Source of the DNA: Thermomicrobium sp. CFH 73360
Lineage (GTDB): Bacteria > Chloroflexota > Chloroflexia > Thermomicrobiales > Thermomicrobiaceae
Reading direction: 5' to 3'
Assembly: GCF_023806465.1 (NCBI RefSeq)
Contig: NZ_JAMSLS010000002.1
Coordinates: 496,001 to 560,000 of the forward strand
Length of the DNA stretch: 64,000 nucleotides
The notes beneath the pieces are model-generated. The model saw nothing but the letters and a program-made list of their open reading frames with translations, did no database searches and had not been told where the DNA came from. The stretch's first letter is position 1. Every line of letters begins with the position of its first letter. This document shows positions 53,954 to 62,348 of the stretch, piece by piece. Both the position numbers and the translations under genes were made by a program.

Positions 53954-56449
53954 ATGCAAACCGGACGACGACCGTCGAGGCTAAGGCGGGTACTGCTCGC
54001 CTGGGTGCTCGCAACCAGCAGCCTTGTTGCGGGAATTCCCATCATGCAGGCTGCCAGCCCACTCAGCGAGCAGCAGTCACGGGTCACATTTGCTGCTGTC
54101 TACAATGGCGAGACGTTACCGGGGAACGTCGGGCCGATCTGGAGCACCGTTGTGGTGCAGAACCTGGAGGCACTGCCGATTGAGATTCGACTGCGCAACC
54201 AGCGGGTCGGCGGAACGATCCGTGGCCCGTTCACGCTCGCGCCACGTGCCACCCGCGCATTTACGGCTGCGGAACTCGGAGGACTCGGACTGGTGCCCTC
54301 CGGTGGCAGCGCTGGCCTGGTGATCGAGGCGTCCTTCCCCGACACAAGCCAAGCAATTCTCACTGAACTCGGCATCTGCACGATCATCTGTAGCCCAGCA
54401 ATCGCCGCTATTGAGAAGCACGGCGGGCCCATGGCACTCGGGAACGATCTCCGCACCTCGAGCACCTTCCAGAGCGTCTCCAGTACGACCGGCATCCGTG
54501 ACGATGACTGGGAAGCTGCAAGCCTGGGACGCACCTGGGTGCTTCCGGTTGTCCAGACCAACAACGGCTGGAACACCATCATTAAGGTCGCCAATCTTCG
54601 CAACCAGCAAAACCAGGTAACGATCACCCTGCAGCGTTCGCGCGGCGTGGCGGTTGGCAACCCCACCTATACGCTGACCCAGCCCCTGAATGCTGGCCAG
54701 ACCTGGACGATCGATCTTTCTGGCGTTGTACCCGCTGAATGGGTCGGGGCTGCCTTCATCGACGCTCAGCTCGCCGGGGTTGCGGTCGTTGCTGAACGCT
54801 ACAAGCCGAGCTGGCGCATGCTGTTGACGAATGAAGGAGTGCCACGCACGACGGCGACAACCCGTTACGCTCCGATCGTCTTCCGCGACTACAACAACTG
54901 GAATACAGGCATCACACTGGTCAACCTGGACAGGAACAACACGAATACGCTGACGCTGACCTATTACGACCGGAACGGGATCGCCCAGGTCGTACCACCG
55001 GAACTGGCTGTCATCACGTTGCAACCTAATGAGAGTGCGTTCATCTACCGACCGGACATCGCGGTAGTCCCCAGTCTTGACCCCGCGCGGGTCAACGCGG
55101 TCGTGATCAACGGCCAGCGACCCTTTGCCGCAGCTGTGGATGAGGTGAAGTATCTTGCCGGGCCGGGCCAGGGGCAGGCGATGAGCTACATCGCGCCCTC
55201 CGCTCCGGACTTAGCCGGCACGAAGCAGAGCTGGTCAGCGGCCGAGACACAGGCACGCACAGCCGGACAGGTCACGGGCCGAGCCTGGTTCACGCACACG
55301 CTCGCGCTCCCGCTCTTCCAGGTCGGCGATGCCACCGGCCAGGGTGACATAAGCGGTTTTACGCTCTTCAACCCGACGGGTCGGCAGCAGCTTGCCAATG
55401 TGCAGCTCCTGGGCACAAATGGAACCCCAGTCACACCGAGCCAGGTCGGGACAAGCGAGAACCCGGTGCTGGTCGCGGTACCGGCTGGTGGCTACACGGT
55501 GATTTACCCATACGCAACCGATTTCGGCACAACCTTCACCGGCGCACCGCGGAACTTCACAGGCATGGCCCTGGTCGGCGTGACCGACGGCGCCGGCAGC
55601 GGGACCGGTTTCCTGGTGGGAGTTTCCAATGTCGTCAACTATCAAGTGCAGGGCGATGGCTCCGGTGTCTTCGTCCTGACGCCTACTCGCCACCCTGCCC
55701 TGACTCTGACCAACTTCCAGCTTGTCCTGCAACCCAGCACCACCTTGGCGACGGTCGGCGAGAATGTCCCGTTTATCGCCACGTTGACCAGCGGTGGTAC
55801 TCCACTCCCCAGTCGCACTCTGGCCTTCCGCGTGAGCAACGAGGGCACACCAACGCTCACGCCAACAACCGCAACGACCGACGGGAACGGTCAGGTGACG
55901 GTGACCCTCTCAAACAGCCAAGCGGTCACGAATACGCTGACCGTCTGGTGGGACCTGAACGGCAATGGCCAGCAGGACGCCACTGAACCGTCTGATACGA
56001 GCCAGATCACCTGGGTCCCGTTGGGACAGCTCTCCGGCCAGCTGTCAATCACGCGCAACAACAACCCAATTACGACCGTTCCGGCAGGAGACCTAGCCGG
56101 CAACAGCACGGTCACGGTGCAGGTGACATGTGACCTCTCTCCGAACACACCGACCGGCGTCCCGATTCTCCTGGAGTTCACGACCACCGACCACAATACT
56201 GGGCCGAACAATGTCCAACCGCGAGCCCGCTGGGCGAGCCAGCCGACACCGGCCGCCTCAGGTATCACTAGTCTCATAACTGGTAGCGGGAATGCCGCTT
56301 CGGCGAACCTGATTTTGGTGGACGGTGACGCGGACGCCGTCGGCAACGACGGGTTCACGATCGCCTGCTACCTGGACTATGGCCTGACAGGGGTGAAGGA
56401 GCCGACTGACCCGCTGCTCGCGACGTCCACCATCACTGTGGTGCCATAG
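53954..56449 (+). CDS. Large secreted beta-rich protein of no recognised family, with a late Ig-like (Big_1-like) segment
   Basis: An 831-residue exported protein. A basic N-terminus and hydrophobic segment (RRVLLAWVLATSSLVAGIP) ending near AAS at about residue 34 form a Sec signal peptide. The mature part is rich in Thr, Asn, Val and Gly. It contains repeated beta-sandwich-like stretches of similar design (WNTIIKVANLRNQQNQVTITL; WNTGITLVNLDRNNTNTLTL; ISGFTLFNPTGRQQLANVQL), each describing a strand followed by a repeat of polar turns. Residues about 600-690 resemble a bacterial Ig-like domain. No sortase, S-layer or membrane anchor is seen. GAAGGAGG precedes the ATG at 53954. A strong terminator follows, so it is transcribed alone. 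Function unknown; a cell-surface or matrix protein is plausible. Confidence 0.82.
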   Translation: MQTGRRPSRLRRVLLAWVLATSSLVAGIPIMQAASPLSEQQSRVTFAAVYNGETLPGNVGPIWSTVVVQNLEALPIEIRLRNQRVGGTIRGPFTLAPRATRAFTAAELGGLGLVPSGGSAGLVIEASFPDTSQAILTELGICTIICSPAIAAIEKHGGPMALGNDLRTSSTFQSVSSTTGIRDDDWEAASLGRTWVLPVVQTNNGWNTIIKVANLRNQQNQVTITLQRSRGVAVGNPTYTLTQPLNAGQTWTIDLSGVVPAEWVGAAFIDAQLAGVAVVAERYKPSWRMLLTNEGVPRTTATTRYAPIVFRDYNNWNTGITLVNLDRNNTNTLTLTYYDRNGIAQVVPPELAVITLQPNESAFIYRPDIAVVPSLDPARVNAVVINGQRPFAAAVDEVKYLAGPGQGQAMSYIAPSAPDLAGTKQSWSAAETQARTAGQVTGRAWFTHTLALPLFQVGDATGQGDISGFTLFNPTGRQQLANVQLLGTNGTPVTPSQVGTSENPVLVAVPAGGYTVIYPYATDFGTTFTGAPRNFTGMALVGVTDGAGSGTGFLVGVSNVVNYQVQGDGSGVFVLTPTRHPALTLTNFQLVLQPSTTLATVGENVPFIATLTSGGTPLPSRTLAFRVSNEGTPTLTPTTATTDGNGQVTVTLSNSQAVTNTLTVWWDLNGNGQQDATEPSDTSQITWVPLGQLSGQLSITRNNNPITTVPAGDLAGNSTVTVQVTCDLSPNTPTGVPILLEFTTTDHNTGPNNVQPRARWASQPTPAASGITSLITGSGNAASANLILVDGDADAVGNDGFTIACYLDYGLTGVKEPTDPLLATSTITVVP

Positions 56450-56471
56450 CAACGTCGCATCGCGAGAGGAG

Positions 56472-56513
56472 AACCTGCCCCCAGGGTACCGCCCTTGGGG
56501 CGGGTTGCTTTTT
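56472..56513 (+). terminator. Intrinsic terminator of the large secreted protein gene
   Basis: A 15-bp stem with one mismatch (56472-56486 with 56492-56506, five-base loop) is followed by GC and TTTTT. This is the clearest rho-independent terminator in the window. Confidence 0.9.
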
Positions 56514-56532
56514 AGAGCCGCTTGGCTACAAT
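56505..56532 (+). promoter_or_regulatory. Promoter of the SPW-repeat gene
   Basis: TTGCTT at 56505-56510 and TACAAT at 56527-56532, 16 bases apart, overlapping the T-tract of the preceding terminator. It lies about 70 bases upstream of the gene. Confidence 0.5.
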
Positions 56533-56601
56533 CGGCCAGGAGCACCACGTGGGCTCGTGCGCTAGGACGTGACAGGTGGGAAGGGAGAGGAGACAGGAGA
56601 G

Positions 56602-56964
56602 ATGGCTACTGCGCAGCGCCAAACGTCAGCCTTCTGGGACTACGTCGCCGCCTTCGTCATGGTCATTGGCCTGTGGCTGGCCGCATCCCCCTACGTCATC
56701 CCCGATGCTTGGCTCTACGATGTCACGCGTCTCAGCGCCACTTTCTTCGGCGGCTGCATTGTCATGTTCGCTATCGCTGAACTCGCGCTCTCACCCGGAC
56801 TCCGGTGGGTTGGTCTTGCGAATGTGCCGATCGGTCTCTGGATCGCGGCCGCACCGTTTGTGAGCGGTGAGACGGCCGTCGGAGCCATGGTCGCCAGTAT
56901 GGTAGTCTCCGGTCTTGTCGTTGCCGTCCTCAGCCTGGCGAGCGTTTTTCTCGGCCGACGGTAA
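56602..56964 (+). CDS. SPW-repeat integral membrane protein
   Basis: A 120-residue protein with four predicted membrane helices arranged as two similar halves. Each half carries the SPW-type motif: GLWLAASPYVIP near residue 27 and GLWIAAAPFVSG near residue 83. The ATG at 56602 is preceded by GGAGACAGGAGAG. The family is widespread in Actinobacteria and Chloroflexota but has no assigned function. It stands alone between a promoter and a hairpin. Confidence 0.8.
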   Translation: MATAQRQTSAFWDYVAAFVMVIGLWLAASPYVIPDAWLYDVTRLSATFFGGCIVMFAIAELALSPGLRWVGLANVPIGLWIAAAPFVSGETAVGAMVASMVVSGLVVAVLSLASVFLGRR

Positions 56965-56996
56965 ACCGCCCAGACACCCGCTTTCGTGTCCTGCGA

Positions 56997-57020
56997 GCCG
57001 CCGCAGTTGATTGCGGCGGC
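56997..57020. terminator. Hairpin between convergent SPW-repeat and DUF1015 genes
   Basis: A perfect 9-bp GC-rich stem with a six-base loop (56997-57005 with 57012-57020), 32 bases past the SPW gene stop. No T-run on either strand. Confidence 0.5.
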
Positions 57021-57149
57021 CGCATCGTCTCAGGACGGGCTACCGGAGAGCAGCCCTCTCGACCGCCAGCGATGCGTATCTCGTCCAACCGGCAATGCGA
57101 AGGACGTCTGCGACGAGCTCCGTCTGAAGTGCCGTGCCACGGCACTCTG

Positions 57150-58448
57150 TCAACTCAGCGTGAGCGAATCAGCAAGGTCGAAGAACACGAGACCTTGCGG
57201 CAATTTGGGGAAGAAATACGTTGTCTTGGGCGGGAGTAGCTGGCCACGTTCCGCCCAAGCAAGGACCGTCTTCAACGGTGTTGGTCGAAGCAGGATTGCA
57301 AGAGCCGCCCGTCCCGATCGCACCGCAAGTGCCGCTTCGACGACATCCGGCGTGTACTCAACCACCTGTTCGAGCTCAGCCTGATCGAACGCACAGACGT
57401 GCCGAAGGACAAGCGTGTCAACAAGCAGGGCATCAGGCTTCGCAACGTCATCCCCCGGCAGCACGACTTCAAGGCTTTCCTCAGCATGGACAACGAGTGC
57501 GTGCGGCACAACCCGAGCAGCAAGCGTCTCGGTGGCGCGAATCAGCATGTCCGGACTCGGAGCTCGGATTACCTGCACAATCTTCGCATGGTCCACCAGG
57601 TGGCTGCGGATCGCATCCCAGTCACAGGGAAGCCAGCGCAGTAGCCGGTGGATCGGCCGGACAACAAGTGCAGGGTCAGCGGCATCCACCACATGGACTG
57701 GTACCCACGCAGCGGGATGACTGCTCGAGCCTGCAGGAACGTATCGCTGGGCATAGCGTTTCGCTGCCTCGAGGCGATGATGCCCATCGGCAACAACCAG
57801 CGGACGCGAGGCGATCAGTGCGGCCAGTTCAGCAGCCTGACTCCCATGGACAGCCCAGAGCGTGTGCCATTCCCCAGAGCGTTCGATTCGCCACAGAGGA
57901 CGCTCCTGCGCAGTGATCGCCTCAAGCATCTGGCGCAAGGTCCCTTCTCCGTCCCAAATGGCATAGACCGCACCAGCGTGCACCTGCACCGCCTCGAGCT
58001 GTCGCTCTCGTCGCTCGACCAGCTCCTGCGTTGTTCCTTCATGCGGGAGGAGACGAGCTCCACGGTGCGGGTCGAGCGAGGCAGCGAGGAAAACGCCGAA
58101 TCGTTCACGGGGTTGCCCCTCAAACACAAAGCGGTGTGCATAGACATAACAGGCCGGCGCCGCATCTGGCTGGACGATCCCTTGAGCGCGCCAGGCGCGA
58201 AACACGCGTGCGGCCGTCTGGAACGAGCGGCCATCCGGATCCGGGACCTCCAGGTGCAAGCAGTGGTGCGGGTGTTGCGCAGCCAGTGCTGCAGCCTGCT
58301 CGGCTGTCGGCACGTCGTCGGCCGGGCCAAGGACGGCAGCAAGATCACCAACGTGCTCCGCGACGTAGCGGAGTGCGCGAAACGGGCGGAGCGGTGGCGA
58401 TACCGTCGCCCGATCGTCCACGCGATCTGCTTGCGGCTCCGCGGTCAC
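57150..58448 (-). CDS. DUF1015 family protein
   Basis: A 432-residue cytoplasmic protein of the DUF1015 family. The hallmark VVADGHHRLEAAKRYAQ is near residue 210, preceded by LPHEGTTQELVERRERQLEAV near residue 130 (HE-T) and by PFRALRYVAEHVGDLAAVLGPADDV at the N-terminus. Members occur across bacteria, often near serine or one-carbon metabolism genes, and some relatives have been linked to kinase-like chemistry, but I cannot assign an activity here. An unknown 130-residue gene lies 20 bases upstream on the same strand. Confidence 0.87.
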   Translation of the reverse strand: MTAEPQADRVDDRATVSPPLRPFRALRYVAEHVGDLAAVLGPADDVPTAEQAAALAAQHPHHCLHLEVPDPDGRSFQTAARVFRAWRAQGIVQPDAAPACYVYAHRFVFEGQPRERFGVFLAASLDPHRGARLLPHEGTTQELVERRERQLEAVQVHAGAVYAIWDGEGTLRQMLEAITAQERPLWRIERSGEWHTLWAVHGSQAAELAALIASRPLVVADGHHRLEAAKRYAQRYVPAGSSSHPAAWVPVHVVDAADPALVVRPIHRLLRWLPCDWDAIRSHLVDHAKIVQVIRAPSPDMLIRATETLAARVVPHALVVHAEESLEVVLPGDDVAKPDALLVDTLVLRHVCAFDQAELEQVVEYTPDVVEAALAVRSGRAALAILLRPTPLKTVLAWAERGQLLPPKTTYFFPKLPQGLVFFDLADSLTLS

Positions 58449-58468
58449 GGCCGTACCATCATCGTGGT

Positions 58469-58861
58469 TCAGGAGCGCTGAGTCTGCAGGTTGGTCAGCT
58501 GAGCAAGGACCGGCTCGTCGTCCTCTTCCGCCCCGAGCAACACCAAGACAACCGCCTCAGGGGCGGGTTCTGTCTCGGCGAGTGCCTCTTCAGGAGAAGG
58601 CACATAGCGGTCGTCACTCCACTGACCGGGTCGTTCAGGATGGTAGGTCTCGACAAGCCAGGTGCGAGAGACGATGGCGTTGCTCCCGAGCTTGCGCCGC
58701 GCCCGCTCCTGATAGCGGTCGATCCGACCATCCGGATGCAGGACGAACAGCTCGACGACCCGTCGCCCCTCGTGGCGCCCACGATGCAGGATCTGCTGTC
58801 CGGTTACCTCGTCCAGCTCCCGCGCTGGCTGACCACGTTCTGTCTTCAGAAAGTACCGCAC
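58469..58861 (-). CDS. Hypothetical protein, partner of the DUF1015 gene
   Basis: A 130-residue protein I do not recognise. The start is a GTG at 58861 after AGGAGGAG; the extra 21 codons upstream are unsupported. It is highly charged and soluble, with a central part reading like a small beta domain (RRVVELFVLHPDGRIDRYQER, split by polar turns), then an acidic tail (about residues 85-115, rich in Glu, Pro and Ala). No cysteines or membrane segments. Twenty bases separate it from DUF1015, so the two are probably cotranscribed. Confidence 0.7.
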   Translation of the reverse strand: MRYFLKTERGQPARELDEVTGQQILHRGRHEGRRVVELFVLHPDGRIDRYQERARRKLGSNAIVSRTWLVETYHPERPGQWSDDRYVPSPEEALAETEPAPEAVVLVLLGAEEDDEPVLAQLTNLQTQRS

Positions 58862-59038
58862 GGTCTCTCCTCCTGGCGCTGGCCTTGACTGCAGCGTCAC
58901 ACGAAGGGTCGCTGCAGAACACAAGTGTACCGCGTCGTCTCGCGGATGCCGGCACCAAGTTCTCTGTCCTCTCCAGGACTCCTGAGACGTTATCCGGTGT
59001 GAGGAGGTGCCACACTCGGGTCAGGCGGGGAGGTGACG

Positions 59039-59596
59039 ATGTTGACCGAAACCGACAAACAGCCAGCAGAACTGGAGGACGAGGCAGTCCTCCTCGCTGC
59101 TGCCAGAGAAGACCCGAACGCCTTCGCCGAGCTCTATCTCCGCTACCTTGGACCGGTCTACCGCTATCTCCTCGCTTGGACGGGCTCCCCGGCCGATGCC
59201 GAGGACCTTGCCCAAGAAACATTCCTCAGAGCCTATCGGACACTTGACACCTACCGCCCGCGCGGGTCACCTTTCCTGTTCTGGCTTCTCCGGATCGCAC
59301 GGAACGTGGCCATCGACGCGAGTCGTCGTCGGACGGTCGAGCGAGCCAGGAACTCCGCCATCCGTCCACTACTGTCACTGAGCCACGAACACTTTGATGA
59401 TCGGCTCCTCTTGGAGCAACTCCTGCGTCAGCTGACGCCGGGAAAGCAGGAGCTGCTCGCGCTCCGCTTCGCAGCAGGACTCTCCACGAGGGGGATTGCC
59501 CGACTCCTCGGGAAGCGGGAAGGCGCCGTCCGCAAACAGTTGTTCCGGATCATCCGAGAACTCCGGGAGGCCTACGATGCAGCGACCACCGAATGA
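59039..59596 (+). CDS. ECF-type RNA polymerase sigma factor
   Basis: A 185-residue extracytoplasmic-function sigma factor. Sigma region 2 is clear (FAELYLRYLGPVYRYLLAW, AEDLAQETFLRAYRTLDTY, with FLFWLLRIARNVAID), and region 4 has KQELLALRFAAGLSTRGIARLLGKREGAVRKQLFRIIREL, a helix-turn-helix for the -35 box. The ATG at 59039 follows GGGGAGG by five bases; the GTG at 59033 overlaps that site. Its 3' end overlaps the next gene by 20 bases, the usual sigma/anti-sigma arrangement. I could not find a convincing autoregulated ECF promoter upstream. Confidence 0.94.
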   Translation: MLTETDKQPAELEDEAVLLAAAREDPNAFAELYLRYLGPVYRYLLAWTGSPADAEDLAQETFLRAYRTLDTYRPRGSPFLFWLLRIARNVAIDASRRRTVERARNSAIRPLLSLSHEHFDDRLLLEQLLRQLTPGKQELLALRFAAGLSTRGIARLLGKREGAVRKQLFRIIRELREAYDAATTE

Positions 59597-61205
59597 CGAA
59601 CGTGCACACCACATTGCTGACTTCCTTCCACCGGACGCTGATCTCAAGGAACGGATGCTTGTGGCAAAGTTGCATCGCCTGCTGGGTGCAACAGAGCCTC
59701 CACCGACGCTCTCGGTTCGCATCCGGACGCTCGCACAAAGTATGGCACGCCAGTCCCCCCACCGGAAGGGCATCCAGGCACACCGTTTGCACGTCCTCCA
59801 GCCTATGCCGTCCCCTTCGACAGCGTCAGCGCCCATCCCTTCGCGGCGCAATCCGCTCCGTGTTATCGCTGGCACACTCGCGGCCTTGCTCGTCGTCGGA
59901 CTCTTGGCCATGACCTACCTCATGGTGCTTTCTACGCTGGACAACCAGCATCGGAACTCGCCGGGTGAGAGTGGACTTCCAGCATCGCAACCGTCGAGCG
60001 GCGGGTCCCCTGCCATCGGCCGACTCGCTCTCGCACTCGGCAATCGCATCGTGGTCGATGGAGCCGTGTGGATCGAGGACGGCGGAGTGAGTAGCCCGTC
60101 CTGGTCCTCGTCTGGACGCTGGCTCGCCTACCGAAAGGATTCACGCGAGGGAACGACCATTGTCATTCGCGACACACAAAGCGATCGCCGCACCGAGTTC
60201 GGCGTCGTAGCCAGCACCCCACCTGTCCCCTCAGCAGGGGCACTGCCCCCTGAACCACTGTTCGCCTGGTCACCAGTGGCGGACCTGCTGCTCCTTCGTT
60301 CAGTCAATGGTGGACTCTTTCTGCACGATCCAGTGGGGACAGGTCCCGATACTCCAGTCGCCCACGGTCCCGTCGAGTCGTTTGCTTGGGCGCCGGACGG
60401 GCGGCAAATCGCCCTCGTCCGCTCCCGCAGTGCGACCAGTGTCCCGGAGGGCGAGCTCGTTCTCCTCTCCTTGGAGGACTACCAGGAGCGCACTGTCTAT
60501 CAAGCGAAGGGAACCACCCTCCACATCGCCGCTTGGTGGCCTGACGGTCAAGGGCTCCTCATCTGGGAGCTCCCGCTCGCCTCGATGAGCCTCGCTACCG
60601 ATGGCGCCCCGCTCCGCTCGGTCGACCTCGCAACCGGTACCGTTGCGACCCTCGCGACGATGCAACCGGAGCACAGCCTCCTCACCTGGGGGCCACCGAC
60701 GGCCGAGTCTCCAACGGTGTTCCTCATCGCGGGTGAGGGGCGCGAGTACTGGAGCTCCACCAAAGCGCTGCTTCGCTGTGCTGTCCGCCTCGCTCAATGC
60801 ACACCGGTCGAACTACCTCGAGCCGACGTCGTCCCCGTTTCCCTGAGTTGGTCCCCTAACACGGGACGGCTGGTATTGGTCGTAGCACCGGCTCTGGAAC
60901 CCGCGTCCTGGGCGACGTGGGTCGCTGCGCATCAGCTTCTCATCCTGGATGCCGAAGGCACGCCATCCGACCCAGTACCGCACGAGCTGCAGGATGGAGT
61001 CCTGCAGGCAGCGTGGGCTACGCCAGACACCCTCCTCGTCCTCCAGGCGTTGCCCGAGGGCCACCTCCGTCTCACCAAGTTCGATACCGGGAACGGGAAG
61101 CTGCACGCGCTTGCCGATCTCACCGGTTACGGCCCCGAGACGCCGATAGACGGTCACGGTGCCCCGGCGCTCCGGCTGAAATGGATAGCCGCTTGGCACG
61201 CCTAA
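59577..61205 (+). CDS. One-pass membrane protein with external beta-propeller, putative anti-sigma factor
   Basis: A 542-residue protein. Residues 1-93 are cytoplasmic and helical at the start (ADLKERMLVAKLHRLL), then Pro/Ser-rich. One membrane helix spans about 94-120 (LRVIAGTLAALLVVGLLAM). The remaining 420 residues form TolB/WD40-like blades with repeated SPxxx-GRWLAYR, FAWAPDGRQIALVR, LSWSPNTGRLVLVV patterns, so the outside part is probably a six- or seven-bladed propeller. The cytoplasmic part lacks a zinc HxxxCxxC anti-sigma motif. The 20-base overlap with the ECF gene and the topology support a role in holding and releasing the sigma factor. This is an inference, not a known family. 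Confidence 0.78.
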   Translation: MQRPPNDERAHHIADFLPPDADLKERMLVAKLHRLLGATEPPPTLSVRIRTLAQSMARQSPHRKGIQAHRLHVLQPMPSPSTASAPIPSRRNPLRVIAGTLAALLVVGLLAMTYLMVLSTLDNQHRNSPGESGLPASQPSSGGSPAIGRLALALGNRIVVDGAVWIEDGGVSSPSWSSSGRWLAYRKDSREGTTIVIRDTQSDRRTEFGVVASTPPVPSAGALPPEPLFAWSPVADLLLLRSVNGGLFLHDPVGTGPDTPVAHGPVESFAWAPDGRQIALVRSRSATSVPEGELVLLSLEDYQERTVYQAKGTTLHIAAWWPDGQGLLIWELPLASMSLATDGAPLRSVDLATGTVATLATMQPEHSLLTWGPPTAESPTVFLIAGEGREYWSSTKALLRCAVRLAQCTPVELPRADVVPVSLSWSPNTGRLVLVVAPALEPASWATWVAAHQLLILDAEGTPSDPVPHELQDGVLQAAWATPDTLLVLQALPEGHLRLTKFDTGNGKLHALADLTGYGPETPIDGHGAPALRLKWIAAWHA

Positions 61206-62338
61206 CGTCCTTCGGTCAGTAGGGTACGGTAGAGGGCATCGTGGGCAGCAGCGATGTCATGCCAGGAAAAGCTGCGCGTGATGTCACGCGCCGCGCGTCG
61301 CAGGCGCTCGCGCACCACAGCGTCGCTCAGCAACTCGGAGAGCGCCTGTGCCAGGGCTCTCGGATTGTCCGGTGGAACAAGTCGTAGGTGCTCGCCATCG
61401 CGGAGCGGTGCGAGGACGGTCGGATCGCGCGGCTGCGTGGAAATGACAGCGGCACCACACGCCAGGGCGGCGACGAGCGTCCCGTTGCGCAGACTCGCGC
61501 CGTGGCGGAACGGGAGGACAACCACATCGACGGCCGCCAAAAGATCGGCCACCTCCTGCGCCGGGCGATAGCCGAGGTCAACGATCGGCCCTGAGCCCGC
61601 CACCCCGAGTGACCTCGCTCCCGCGTCCCGCGCCCCGTGCACATCTGGCTGCGCTCCGCCGATTAGCAGCAGCACGGGACGCGGTTCAGGTAACGCTTCG
61701 AGTGCTACCAGTAAGGTCTCCAGGCCCTTCTCCGGATGGCGGAAGCCGAAGAAGGCAACGAGCGCACGGCCCGCCGGTAGGCCGAGTCCCGCCCGCACCG
61801 CCGTCGGGTCGCGAGGCTCCGGTAGGTTCGAGCCGATTGGGATCCGGACAAGTCGCTCCGGCCTTACCCCCCAGCGGCGAAGCTCCCACTCGTCCTCCCG
61901 ATTGGTCGTGACAACCCGAGCAGAGGTTCGGGCCAAGATCCGCAATGATGCTCGACGGAGCAAACTGGCTTTGGGGAACAGGTAGGGGGCACGCAGATCG
62001 TGGAATGTGGTGACGACCGGCAGCGGACGCGCCAAGACGGGCAGGAGCACGATCCGCCCCTGGAGATCAAACGCCCCCGCCTGGTACTGGAGATGCACGA
62101 CGCCGTGCCACCCGCTCTCCCGGAGGGAGCGCAGCACACTCCAGAGTGGACGTCCCCATCCCGCAAGCTGCCAGCGCACGAGCGGTCCATCCGGTGCTGG
62201 CCCCGGGAGACGCCGCGTCGCGACCTCGACCGTCCAGCCCGTCGCGGACAGTGCGCACCCGAGCTGCCAGGTATAGTCGCCAACGCCGCCCCGAAGCGGC
62301 GGATACTCCCCGGTGACAAAGAGCACGCGTCTAGCCAT
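61202..62338 (-). CDS. Family 4 glycosyltransferase
   Basis: A 378-residue GT-B enzyme. VLFVTGEYPPLRGGVGDYTWQLGCAL (in two parts) at the N-terminus is the acceptor domain; the donor domain has ALVAFFGFRHPEKGLETLLVALEAL near residue 195 and the E-x7-E type region LLAAVDVVVLPFRHGASLRNGTLVAALACGAAVIS near residue 285. It would transfer an activated hexose to a glycan or lipid. The start at 62338 matches family beginnings; 39 upstream codons are unsupported. It begins 10 bases after the two-domain glycosyltransferase, and its stop overlaps the convergent propeller gene by three bases. Confidence 0.92.
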   Translation of the reverse strand: MARRVLFVTGEYPPLRGGVGDYTWQLGCALSATGWTVEVATRRLPGPAPDGPLVRWQLAGWGRPLWSVLRSLRESGWHGVVHLQYQAGAFDLQGRIVLLPVLARPLPVVTTFHDLRAPYLFPKASLLRRASLRILARTSARVVTTNREDEWELRRWGVRPERLVRIPIGSNLPEPRDPTAVRAGLGLPAGRALVAFFGFRHPEKGLETLLVALEALPEPRPVLLLIGGAQPDVHGARDAGARSLGVAGSGPIVDLGYRPAQEVADLLAAVDVVVLPFRHGASLRNGTLVAALACGAAVISTQPRDPTVLAPLRDGEHLRLVPPDNPRALAQALSELLSDAVVRERLRRAARDITRSFSWHDIAAAHDALYRTLLTEGR

Positions 62339-62348
62339 CACGAACCGC

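Noticed and set aside
58921-59038. Autoregulated ECF promoter before the sigma factor
   Set aside because: No GGAAC-like -35 paired with CGT-type -10 at proper spacing could be found. A CGTT near 58997 alone is not enough.
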